Both the position numbers and the translations under genes were made by a program. From Aquisediminimonas profunda (GTDB lineage Bacteria; Pseudomonadota; Alphaproteobacteria; Sphingomonadales; Sphingomonadaceae), in contig NZ_CP080327.1 of the NCBI RefSeq assembly GCF_019443285.1, positions 2,662,001 through 2,726,000 on the forward strand: a DNA stretch of 64,000 nucleotides. The letters are read 5' to 3'. Shown here piece after piece: positions 52,228-60,900 of the stretch (position 1 is the first letter of the stretch; every line of letters starts with the position of its first letter). Under the pieces are notes generated by a model. It saw nothing but the letters and a program-made list of their open reading frames with translations, did no database searches and was not told where the DNA came from.

Positions 52228-54615
52228 ATGAAGATAGAAATGCTGGCGCCTCCTGCCCCTGCCAGCGCGCCCCGGCTGCCCCCCCGGCCGGGGCGCATTT
52301 CCGTCCCATATTCCTCCGCCCCGGATAACATTCAAATGAGATTGCTGATGGATGCTTTCATGTTTGAAGGGGGCGCAGCAACATTGAAGGAACCCTTGGC
52401 CAGCCGCGAAGGGGAATTGCCGCGGATTGCCCTGATTGGGGGCTTCAGCCCTCGAAGATGCGGCATCGCGACATTCACCACCGACACATATGCCTCAATA
52501 AAGGCGGCATTTCCGACCGCAGTAATCGATGTCTACGCCATGGCGCCGCTCACGAATGATATCGGTTTTGGAGCGCCAGTGTGCGGCACGATTGTCGAGA
52601 ATGACCCTGCTAGCTTCATTGCCGCAGCAACCGAGATTGAGACCAGTTGCGCCGACGTCATATGGCTGCAACACGAGTTCGGACTTTTTGGTGGACGTGC
52701 TGGCGACAAGATCCTCGAACTCCTTGACCGGGTCGCCGCTCCGCTGATCGTCACTCTCCACACAGTCATGCCAGATCCGGACCCGGATCAATTACGTGTG
52801 ATGCTGCGCATTGTCGCGCAGGCGTCAAAACTGGTTGTCATGTCAGATCGCGCCGCTCTGTTGCTAGGAAGCGTGTTTGGCGCAGATACCAACCAAATCG
52901 TGCTGATCCCCCACGGCGTGCCTGATCGTCCCTTTGGACGAGCCGAACATTTCAAGCGCAAGTTTGGCTTGGAAGGTCGACAGGTTTTGATGACCTTCGG
53001 GCTGTTGTCGCCTGGCAAAGGGATTGAAGTGGCTGTCGCAGCACTGCCTGAGATTGCTGCTCGGCATCCGAATGTGATCTATTGCATTGTTGGTGCAACT
53101 CACCCCAACCTGCTGGCAACTGAAGGAGAAGCGTACCGACAGCGATTGCAAAGCCTTGCATCGGAACTCGGAGTAGAGAGCCACATCCAATGGGTCGATG
53201 AATTCCTCGAAGCAGACACGCTTTTGAACTGGATTGAGGCCGCAGACATTTATCTTACACCATATCTGGGAGCCAATCAGGCGACATCGGGCACCCTTTC
53301 CTATGCGCTGGCGCTTGGCAAAGCGATTGTTTCGACGCCCTATGCTCATGCGGTCGAACTTTTGGCCGACGATCACGGTGTACTTGTGGAGTTCAACAAT
53401 AGTCCCGCATTGGCTGCAGCAATTGATGCGCTGCTTGATAATCCGGATCTGTTGAAGGCCCTTCAGGTCCGCGCATATAATAAGGGCCGGGACATGATCT
53501 GGCCGAGTTTCGCGGCACGCTGCCTTGAAGTGATTGATGCCGTTCGGGTTGATTCCTTGGATGATGCATCAGGTGTCCACATTGCTGCGCAAGCTTTGGA
53601 TGGTTTGCTGCGCATATGCGACGATACGGGTATCATACAGCACTCAATCTTTTCGGTGCCTGACCGCGCCAATGGCTATTGCGTGGATGACAATGCTCGG
53701 GCGTTGATGTTGATGAATAGAATGGATTGCAAGGAAACGGCACAAAGAGAGCGCCTAACGTCGATCTTTGCCGCTTTTATTGAAAGCGCCTGGAATGAAG
53801 AGTCAGGCGAATTCCGAAACTTCATGGGGTACCGACGGAACTGGCTCGAAGCCGCTGGTTCGGAGGATAGTTGCGGCCGCACGCTTTGGGCACTTGGCGC
53901 GACAACGCTCGAAGGCCGAAATCCCCAATTGCGCCGCTGGGCCCGGAAGCTTTATGATCGATCGTCGCCTAGCGCCTGCAACTTTCAATCCCTGCGCGCT
54001 CTCGCATTCGCGATGTTGGGCACGGATTATGTACTGGCATCGGATCAGGATGTTGACGGTGCGCGCAACATGTTGGCCAAAAGTGGGACTTTCATCCATT
54101 CGCGTCTTTTGGAAACCAGGCGAAAAGACTGGCCCTGGTTTGAAAGTGTCCTCGCGTATGACAATTGCAGGCTGCCCGAGGCCATGCTCCGCGCGGGCCT
54201 GCGGCTGGAACGGCCGGAGTTCATTCAATGCGGTTTGGAAACACTGGGTTGGATCATGAGTCTTCAAACCAGTCCATCCGGATGTTTTCGTCCGATTGGT
54301 TCAGACAGCTTCGGCAATGAATATGCCCTGCCCCGTCCGTTTGATCAGCAACCTGTCGAAGCCTGGGCAGCAATCGACGGCGCACGTGCTGCCTTTGATG
54401 CAACCCATGATCCAGTTTGGTTGGATCACGCCAAGAGGGCATATGCCTGGTTCTCCGGTGCAAATGATCGCGGAGTTGCAGTTGCCGATCTCCTGACAGG
54501 CTCGTGTAATGACGGCATTAACCCCCGAGGGCTCAATTTCAACGAAGGCGCAGAATCGGTCCTCGCCTTTCACTTGGCAAGTTGCTCCATCAAAGACTTC
54601 GAAGCCAAGACCTAA
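52228..54615 (+). CDS. Two-domain glycosyltransferase (GT4) with a C-terminal alpha/alpha-barrel-like domain
   Basis: Protein of 795 residues. After a proline-rich lead (1-30) the GT4 GT-B part spans about 65-445. Its marks are IALIGGFSPRRCGIATFT, IWLQHEFGLFGG, VTLHTVMPDPDPDQ, the nucleotide-sugar region VLMTFGLLSPGKGIEVAVAA, and YLTPYLGANQATSGTLSYAL with the acidic donor-binding end. Residues about 450-795 (LDGLLRICDDTGIIQHSIFS; NGYCVDDNARALMLMNRM) look like a helical barrel of glycoside-processing enzymes. Cytoplasmic, no signal. The donor is probably GDP- or UDP-sugar. Followed 21 bp later by a GH130 gene. Confidence 0.85.
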   Translation: MKIEMLAPPAPASAPRLPPRPGRISVPYSSAPDNIQMRLLMDAFMFEGGAATLKEPLASREGELPRIALIGGFSPRRCGIATFTTDTYASIKAAFPTAVIDVYAMAPLTNDIGFGAPVCGTIVENDPASFIAAATEIETSCADVIWLQHEFGLFGGRAGDKILELLDRVAAPLIVTLHTVMPDPDPDQLRVMLRIVAQASKLVVMSDRAALLLGSVFGADTNQIVLIPHGVPDRPFGRAEHFKRKFGLEGRQVLMTFGLLSPGKGIEVAVAALPEIAARHPNVIYCIVGATHPNLLATEGEAYRQRLQSLASELGVESHIQWVDEFLEADTLLNWIEAADIYLTPYLGANQATSGTLSYALALGKAIVSTPYAHAVELLADDHGVLVEFNNSPALAAAIDALLDNPDLLKALQVRAYNKGRDMIWPSFAARCLEVIDAVRVDSLDDASGVHIAAQALDGLLRICDDTGIIQHSIFSVPDRANGYCVDDNARALMLMNRMDCKETAQRERLTSIFAAFIESAWNEESGEFRNFMGYRRNWLEAAGSEDSCGRTLWALGATTLEGRNPQLRRWARKLYDRSSPSACNFQSLRALAFAMLGTDYVLASDQDVDGARNMLAKSGTFIHSRLLETRRKDWPWFESVLAYDNCRLPEAMLRAGLRLERPEFIQCGLETLGWIMSLQTSPSGCFRPIGSDSFGNEYALPRPFDQQPVEAWAAIDGARAAFDATHDPVWLDHAKRAYAWFSGANDRGVAVADLLTGSCNDGINPRGLNFNEGAESVLAFHLASCSIKDFEAKT

Positions 54616-54636
54616 TTGAGCTGAAAGTGGAACCGC

Positions 54637-55920
54637 GTGGTCGAACTCGCCCAACACGAATTACGCCTGCATGCAGATCCGAGCCGCGTCGTGGTACGGC
54701 CCTTTCATCTCGCGTGGCAAGCATCCGGACCGGACATCGAGCGCGTGCGCAAGCTTGTGAGCGACATCACGGACCTCGATGCTCGCACTGTCAGGGCAGA
54801 GTTGAGCATGGTGCTCAACGATTTTGCAGATCGACATTGGCAGATCGAGCGCGTCTTTGATGACCGTTATACCCAGATTGAAACGGCTTTGGCGCTTGAT
54901 GGGCAAAGCCTGAGGCGTCAGACCAAGCGCCTGATTGGCGCCTATTTCTGCCATGAATACAGCTATGCCGCCGCTGCGCTCATGAATCCAAGCGTGGTGC
55001 GCCATCCCGATCAAACCGGACTGCAAACCGACAGTGTTCGCATTCTGCTTTCGCTGCGTGCGGTCGGCGAAGGGCATATCTCGACCATAGCCTTTAGAGA
55101 GGGCATTGTTTCCTCGGGGCGCCAGATCAGCCTGTTGCCGGAGCCACCCTTTGCCACCGCTGCCATGCTGGGCAAGGCAAAGGGAACGACAGACGATGGC
55201 TCGGTTTCCCTTTATCGCCACCGTGAAAGCAGCATTTCCGGCACTGTAATTTTCCCGATGACGGAGGCACAGCGCAATGGTCTTGAAGATTTGCGCCTGG
55301 TAGAATTTGGCCAGGAGACTGGCAAACGCGAATGGATCGGCACCTATACTGCTTATAGTGGCCGGGACATTCGCTCCGAACTTATGCAGACCCGCGATTT
55401 CCGGGATTTCACACTGACGCCGATCAAGGGCGGAGCCGGTCGCAACAAGGGCATGGCACTTTTCCCCAGGAAAGTTGACGGCCAGTTTCTCATGATTGGT
55501 CGGCAGGACGGGAAGAATCTGTATCTTCTCCGCTCAGATACGGTGGATCATTGGGACGGCGGCACATTGCTGCTCGAGCCCCGCTTTCCCTGGGAACTGG
55601 TCCAGATCGGAAACTGTGGCGCACCGATCGAACTTGATGCCGGCTGGCTCGTACTTACCCATGGCGTTGGTGCCATGCGCAAATATGCGATTGGTGCCGC
55701 GCTGCTCGACAAGGACGATCCATCCAAGGTTATAGGCCGCACGGCGAGCCCCATCCTATCCGCAGCAGATGAGGACAGAGAGGGCTACGTTCCGAATGTG
55801 GTTTATACGTGCGGCGCCATTCGCGTGGGCGACGATCTGTTCATGCCCTACGGTGTCGCAGACAGTTCGGTTTGCTTTGCCTTTATAGCAATAGACGAAA
55901 TTCTTGCGCAGATGGTTTGA
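54637..55920 (+). CDS. GH130-family glycosidase/phosphorylase-like protein
   Basis: Protein of 427 residues with GTG start. The five-bladed beta-propeller of GH130 is suggested by repeated strands and by FTLTPIKGGAGRNKGMALFP, PRKVDGQFLMIGRQDGKNLY, WELVQIGNCGAPIELDAGWL and YVPNVVYTCGAIRVGDDLFM. GH130 enzymes split beta-mannosides, mostly by phosphorolysis that yields mannose 1-phosphate. A helical N-terminal part of about 100 residues resembles longer members. I could not place the catalytic Asp with confidence. Co-transcribed with the PRC-barrel and GT4 genes. Confidence 0.82.
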   Translation: MVELAQHELRLHADPSRVVVRPFHLAWQASGPDIERVRKLVSDITDLDARTVRAELSMVLNDFADRHWQIERVFDDRYTQIETALALDGQSLRRQTKRLIGAYFCHEYSYAAAALMNPSVVRHPDQTGLQTDSVRILLSLRAVGEGHISTIAFREGIVSSGRQISLLPEPPFATAAMLGKAKGTTDDGSVSLYRHRESSISGTVIFPMTEAQRNGLEDLRLVEFGQETGKREWIGTYTAYSGRDIRSELMQTRDFRDFTLTPIKGGAGRNKGMALFPRKVDGQFLMIGRQDGKNLYLLRSDTVDHWDGGTLLLEPRFPWELVQIGNCGAPIELDAGWLVLTHGVGAMRKYAIGAALLDKDDPSKVIGRTASPILSAADEDREGYVPNVVYTCGAIRVGDDLFMPYGVADSSVCFAFIAIDEILAQMV

Positions 55921-56024
55921 TATAGCGGTCGGTTTCCCCGCAAGTTTGAGTGAGCAAGTGATTGCTCGCGGCGGACATTCTGACTCCCATTAACAGCAAA
56001 TATGATGGAATCCCGCAAATGGGT

Positions 56025-56086
56025 AAAATGGCGGTCGGCTGCTGTCCCAAGTGAGTTAAAAAAACTTTTGGACCGACCGCCATTTT
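56025..56086. repeat. 14-bp perfect inverted repeat between convergent operons
   Basis: AAAATGGCGGTCGG (56025-56038) and CCGACCGCCATTTT (56073-56086) flank a 34-nt A/T-rich loop. It sits between the GH130 gene and the convergent FMN reductase gene and could terminate transcription from both sides. Part of the arm (GCGGTCGG) recurs at 55925-55932. The rest of this 360-bp gap has no visible gene. Confidence 0.5.
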
Positions 56087-56281
56087 GACTGCTTATGGAC
56101 TAGCGTTCTCCGGGGGAGGAGCGAAAGCAAGCCCAATGGCAACCGTCCAAGAGTTGAACGAATTCTCGTCAACGCGGGGATAGAATGTGCTGCAGTGTAA
56201 ACGCGCGCGGAGGCACAATGTTTCATGATATGGTGTTTCTGGCGAACAGGTCCTCAAATCAGTTCATTCGCCACCTTGTCA

Positions 56282-56836
56282 TTAATGCCGCAACTTGAGT
56301 GCCCACTCCTTGAGTGCCAAGATTTGGATGCTGATCAGTTTCCTCGTCGCTTCGTCAATCAAAAGCCCACTTGCGTCAAAGCGAGTGTGGGCTGCAACGA
56401 TGACAATCTCGGGCTGATTGAGAACATGAGCGTCAAGCGAAACGAACACCTTGCGCAAATCATGTTGCGCACGAGAGGTACCGATAGCCCCTACGCTCGC
56501 TCCCATTATTGCGATCGACTTGTGACGGAATGGTTGGTCGGGAGCTTTGGATACCCAATCAATGGCATTCTTCAGGGCACCAGGGATCGAATAATTATAT
56601 TCAGGTGTCGACACGAGTACGGCGTCTGCTGCAGAAATCTGTTCCGCGAGACGCATTGCGCTTTGTGGAAAGCCCTGCTCCCTGACATCGTCATTATAAC
56701 CAGGGATGGCCGATATGTCTGCGATCGAAATCCTCGTGTTTCCAGGGGACAGGCTTTGAGCAGCGCGCAGGGATGCGCTGTTGTAGGATGCTTTACGCAA
56801 ACTACCCGAAATGCCCAATATATTGAAATCGCTCAC
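56282..56836 (-). CDS. NADPH-dependent FMN reductase family protein
   Basis: Flavodoxin-fold reductase of 184 residues. The FMN phosphate loop is GISGSLRKASYNSASLRAA near the N-terminus, with VLVSTPEYNYSIPGALKNAI DWVS around 75-100. Relatives include ChrR/YieF-type quinone and chromate reductases that lower oxidative stress. The GTG at 56836 overlaps the stop of the response regulator gene (GTGA), so it is the third gene of the dps-regulator-reductase operon. Confidence 0.85.
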   Translation of the reverse strand: MSDFNILGISGSLRKASYNSASLRAAQSLSPGNTRISIADISAIPGYNDDVREQGFPQSAMRLAEQISAADAVLVSTPEYNYSIPGALKNAIDWVSKAPDQPFRHKSIAIMGASVGAIGTSRAQHDLRKVFVSLDAHVLNQPEIVIVAAHTRFDASGLLIDEATRKLISIQILALKEWALKLRH

Positions 56837-57198
56837 GCCGGCACGTCCCCTGTTTGGCAAAGCGCGAGCGCAATCGCTTCAGCCAGTTCGCTTTCGTGAA
56901 AAGGCTTTTCAAGGATGATGGCGTCTGGCTTGAGCAACCTGACCGCGAGAGCGTTTCCGCTAGTGAAAACATGCGGCACAAAACGCGCTGCAAGGATTTT
57001 ATCAACGGCCGAGATACCGGTCCCGACGAGCAAGCCGGCATCAACGATAAGCAAATCCGGTTGATGCAATGCAGCAGCAGCAACTGCGGCATCCTCGGTT
57101 GGCACGACTCCGCAGACTATATGACCCATTCCGGCAAGCACTTCCGACAAAAGCAAGCCAAGGATCGCTTCATCTTCAATGACAAGGATTCGCGCCAT
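56833..57198 (-). CDS. Single-domain response regulator
   Basis: Receiver-only protein of 121 residues with no output domain. Acidic pair Glu8/Asp9 (VIEDEA), phospho-acceptor Asp53 (LLIVDAGLL), Ser/Thr switch in HVFTSGNA, and Lys in ILEKPF are all present. It lacks the FATGUY-type loop of SdrG-like regulators. It is the middle gene behind dps, 14 bp from it. The nearby CheB/CheR hybrid kinase is a plausible partner, by position only. Confidence 0.88.
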   Translation of the reverse strand: MARILVIEDEAILGLLLSEVLAGMGHIVCGVVPTEDAAVAAAALHQPDLLIVDAGLLVGTGISAVDKILAARFVPHVFTSGNALAVRLLKPDAIILEKPFHESELAEAIALALCQTGDVPA

Positions 57199-57212
57199 GT
57201 AACCCTTTCATC

Positions 57213-57752
57213 TCAATTTGTGGCTGGAACCGAAAAAACCGCTCTCTCGTCATTGCTTGGCTTTGCGTTCGCTGCCTTAGGCGCGAGGTGGGATTCAACA
57301 AACCACAGTTGTTGGTCGATTCCACGCGAAATCTCCGTGAACAAGTCTGCTGTTGTGGCATCGCCACTATCGGCAGCTTGGTCAATTGCCTCTCGCACAG
57401 ACTCTCCAAATCCCGCGAGTGCCCCCGATACGGCCGCCAAATGTTGCAGCTCATCAGCAATGCCGAGCGGGTAGGCGACAAGAAATGAGTGCTCGACGGC
57501 GACCTGGATTGTTCCATCTGCAGTCCCGCCCAACCCGCCGGCACGCTCTGCAATCAGGTCAGAATAGCTCTCAACCTCGCTCGAAACACGATCAAAAAGT
57601 TCATGAATCGCGATAAACCCCGGACCCCGTACATTCCAATGGGCCTGCTTCATCTGGGCATGGAGATCAATGGCCGACGCAAGATGCTTGTTCAGAAGTT
57701 CGACCGACTGGATCCGGATCTGCTCGGAAAGAGTGTTGCGTGTCTTTTGCAT
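57213..57752 (-). CDS. dps: Dps family DNA-protecting ferritin-like protein
   Basis: Dodecameric miniferritin of 179 residues that oxidises iron with peroxide and shields DNA. The ferroxidase region reads LHAQMKQAHWNVRGPGFIAI followed by HELFDRVSSEVESYSDLIAE, with the His and the Asp/Glu ligands at expected spacing; the C-terminal QLWFVESHLAP closes the fold. First gene of an operon with a response regulator and an FMN reductase. A symmetrical EcfG-type element lies 70-90 bp upstream. Confidence 0.93.
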   Translation of the reverse strand: MQKTRNTLSEQIRIQSVELLNKHLASAIDLHAQMKQAHWNVRGPGFIAIHELFDRVSSEVESYSDLIAERAGGLGGTADGTIQVAVEHSFLVAYPLGIADELQHLAAVSGALAGFGESVREAIDQAADSGDATTADLFTEISRGIDQQLWFVESHLAPKAANAKPSNDERAVFSVPATN

Positions 57753-57817
57753 TGCGTATGCTCCGGTTGCGGCCGATTTTGACCGTGTCTGATCAAAAAT
57801 CGCGGCATTGAGACTGG

Positions 57818-57844
57818 GAAACTATTCAGGAGGCATATCGTTCC
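57818..57844. promoter_or_regulatory. Candidate two-way EcfG promoter between dps and the CheB/CheR kinase
   Basis: On the plus strand GAAAC (57818-57822), 16 bases, then CGTT (57839-57842). On the minus strand GGAAC (57844-57840), 16 bases, then AGTT (57823-57820). Each differs from GGAAC-N16-CGTT by one base. The whole is a near-palindrome with ends GGGAAAC and CGTTCCC, so one element may serve both genes. Confidence 0.6.
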
Positions 57845-57975
57845 CATCCCCTTCTGCGATTGACTTGCCTCGCCAAAGCGCCCCTAATCAGCCAGTCCGC
57901 TCACCAGCGCATGAAAATGATGCGAAGTCGGGGTTTGTGGTCCTGCAGGAACCGGAAATCAAAGGACAATGCATC

Positions 57976-60900
57976 GTGGCTGAAAGATGGCCGAAGCAAA
58001 AGAAGGCCCCGCGCGGCCCGTCCGTCGTCGGCTTCACCATTGTTGCCATAGGCGCATCAGCCGGTGGGCTCGATGCCTGCACGAAGCTGATCAGCGCGTT
58101 GCCGGTAAGAACGGGAATGGCGTTCATCCTCATCCAGCACCTTGATCCACATCATGAAAGCATGATGGCCGACCTCCTGTCTGGCCACACTTCTATGGCG
58201 GTGGAACAGGCGCGAGAGGGGATGATAATCGCGCCAGATCATCTCTATGTCATACCCCCGGGAAGCTATCTGTCTGTTAGCAATGGTGCGCTCCGTTTAT
58301 CGGAACCGAATGCTCGACACGGTGCTCGCATGCCCTTCGACTTTCTGCTCCAATCCCTGGCCGAAAACTGTGCTAGGCAGACTATAGGCGTCATCCTGTC
58401 AGGCACAGGAGCTGACGGGGCTTTGGGGCTCAAGGCGCTTCACGATGCGGGCGGCTTGGTTGTCGCCCAGGATCCCGATGAGGCAGAATATGCCGGAATG
58501 CCTGAAGCGGCAATTGCGGCCCAAGCCGTAGACCTGGTTCTGCCGGTTACGAAGATCGCTGCTGCGTTGGTTGATCCGGTGCAGACGACATCAAGATCGA
58601 TTCAAGCTCCATTGCCAGCGCAATCCTGCCTTCCAGAAATCATAGAGCTCTTGCGCACATTGACCAGTCACGACTTCAGACTCTACAAGACGGGCACGCT
58701 CCAACGTCGCATTGAAAGACGCATGGGCCTTGCCGCTATCGGTTCAATGCGACACTATCTCGACAGGCTCCGGAGCGACCCAATAGAGGTCGATCTTCTC
58801 GCCAAGGACTTGCTGATCAACGTCACGCAATTCTTCCGTGACGAAGCGGTATTTGAAATGCTCGCGACCAAGATCGTGCCTGACATGATCCGCGATCAAG
58901 CCAAAGAGCACCCTCTGCGTATCTGGATCCCCGGATGCAGTACAGGCGAAGAAGCCTATTCTTTCGCTATGCTGTTCCGCGAAGCTGCATTGGAGTGCAA
59001 ACGGGAAATCAAATTGCAGATTTTTGCCTCCGACGTCGATGCTGACGCGGTCGTAATCGCGCGAGAAGGCTTTTATCCAGATTCAATTTCGGCACAGATT
59101 AGCGAAGAACGACTAGCCCGTTTTTTTGTGCGGGAAGATCAAGGTTACCGCGTTTCAGCAGAACTGCGCTCCGCTGTAGTCTTTACGGTGCAAGATGTGC
59201 TTGTCGATCCGCCTTTTTCCAAGCTCGATCTCATTTCATGCCGCAACATGCTGATTTATCTGGGTGCGGAAGCACAGGCCAAGATTATTGGGCTGTTCCA
59301 CTTTGCCTTGCGTAAGAACGGCATTCTTCTGCTCGGAGCAGCCGAGACGATTGGCAGCAATCAGAATCGTTTCGAAGTGATTGCAAAGGCAGAGCGCCTT
59401 TATCGACATATTCGCCTTAGCAAGCCTGGCGAAGTCCACTTTCAGCCCGGCCAGGCTGATGGGCCTCGCGAAACAATCCAGACCGGCTCAAGCCCATTAC
59501 CAAATCAGAGCAAGCTTGCAGAGCTCGAGCAAAGGCTCGTCTTTGAGTGGCATTGTCCGGCCGCGGTGCTGATCAATCGGAAGCACGAGCTCCTGTTTTC
59601 AACGGGACCAACCGAGAACTACTTGCGCGTTGCACCTGGGCACCCGAGTCATAATATCCTGGCGATGGCCGCACCTGCGTTGCGGACAAAACTGCGATCG
59701 GCAATTCAAAGGGCGATAACTGCGGAAGGGCCGGTCATATCATCGGGAGGATGGCGAGAACAGACTGGCAATTCGGTTTCGTTCGATATTCATGTCAAAC
59801 CAGTCGAGAACGACGGCGAGGCCCTGTTGCTTATATGCTTTGTCGACGTATCCACTGCGGTGGCGAAATCCTTGCGCCCAGGATCACCCAAAAGCGCGGC
59901 GCGCGTGGCAGAGCTTGAGCATGAACTTGAGACCACACGCACCGAGTTACAGGGCGCAATTCATAGCCTTGAGATGGCAGCTGAGGAGCAGCGGGCAGTC
60001 AATGAGGAAGCGCTTTCCGTCAACGAGGAATTTCAATCGACAAATGAGGAATTGCTGACGTCCAAGGAGGAACTGCAATCCTTGAATGAAGAACTGACCG
60101 CGCTGAACAGCCAACTGCAGGAAACGCTCGACAGACAACGAGTGACAGCAAACGATTTGCAGAATGTCCTCTACAGCACGGACGTCGCAACACTGTTTCT
60201 GGACGCAGAACTCAATATTCGCTTCTTTACCCCCGCAACAACAGCACTTTTCAAACTTATTCCGACCGACATCGGCCGCCCTCTGGCAGATCTGCGCTCG
60301 CTTTCAGCCGATGAACGGCTGTCAGAGGATGCGCGTGCCGTGCTCAGAAAGCATGAGCCCATTGATCGCGAGATTGAAACGACGGCCGGGCTATTTTTCT
60401 TGCGGCGAATTCTTCCATACCGCGCCGACAATGAGAAAGTGGAAGGTGTTGTCATCACGTTCACAGACGTGAGCGAACGCAAGCAAACACGCCAGGTGAT
60501 GGCAGATGCCCGACAGCAGGCCGATCGTGCCAATATCGCAAAATCACGCTTTTTAGCTGCCGCCAGCCATGATTTGCGTCAGCCGCTCCAGACGCTTTCG
60601 CTGCTGCAAGGTCTGCTCGCCAAGACGGTTGAGGGAGATCGGGAAAAAATGTTGGTCAGCCGTATCGATGACACGCTTGGCGCGATGACTGATATGCTCA
60701 ACGCCTTGCTTGACATCAACCAGATTGAGGCCGGCACGGTTCGCGCAAAGCTTTCTATCTTTCCGGTCGGCCAAATCCTCGAAAGGCTGCGCGACGAATT
60801 TTCCTATCTCGCAGATTCAAAGGGACTGTCCCTCAGGCTTGTAGACTGCAGCCTTTCAATCACGAGTGACCCTCGCCTGCTGGAACAGATTCTTCGCAAT

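Noticed and set aside
56833-57198. Single-domain regulator as an SdrG (FATGUY) stress regulator
   Set aside because: The loop after the Ser/Thr switch reads FTSGNALAV, not the FATGUY-type motif, so that name was not used.
57808-57975. Upstream extension of the CheB/CheR kinase
   Set aside because: It would include the putative promoter and has no conserved sequence; the GTG at 57976 with a ribosome site is better.
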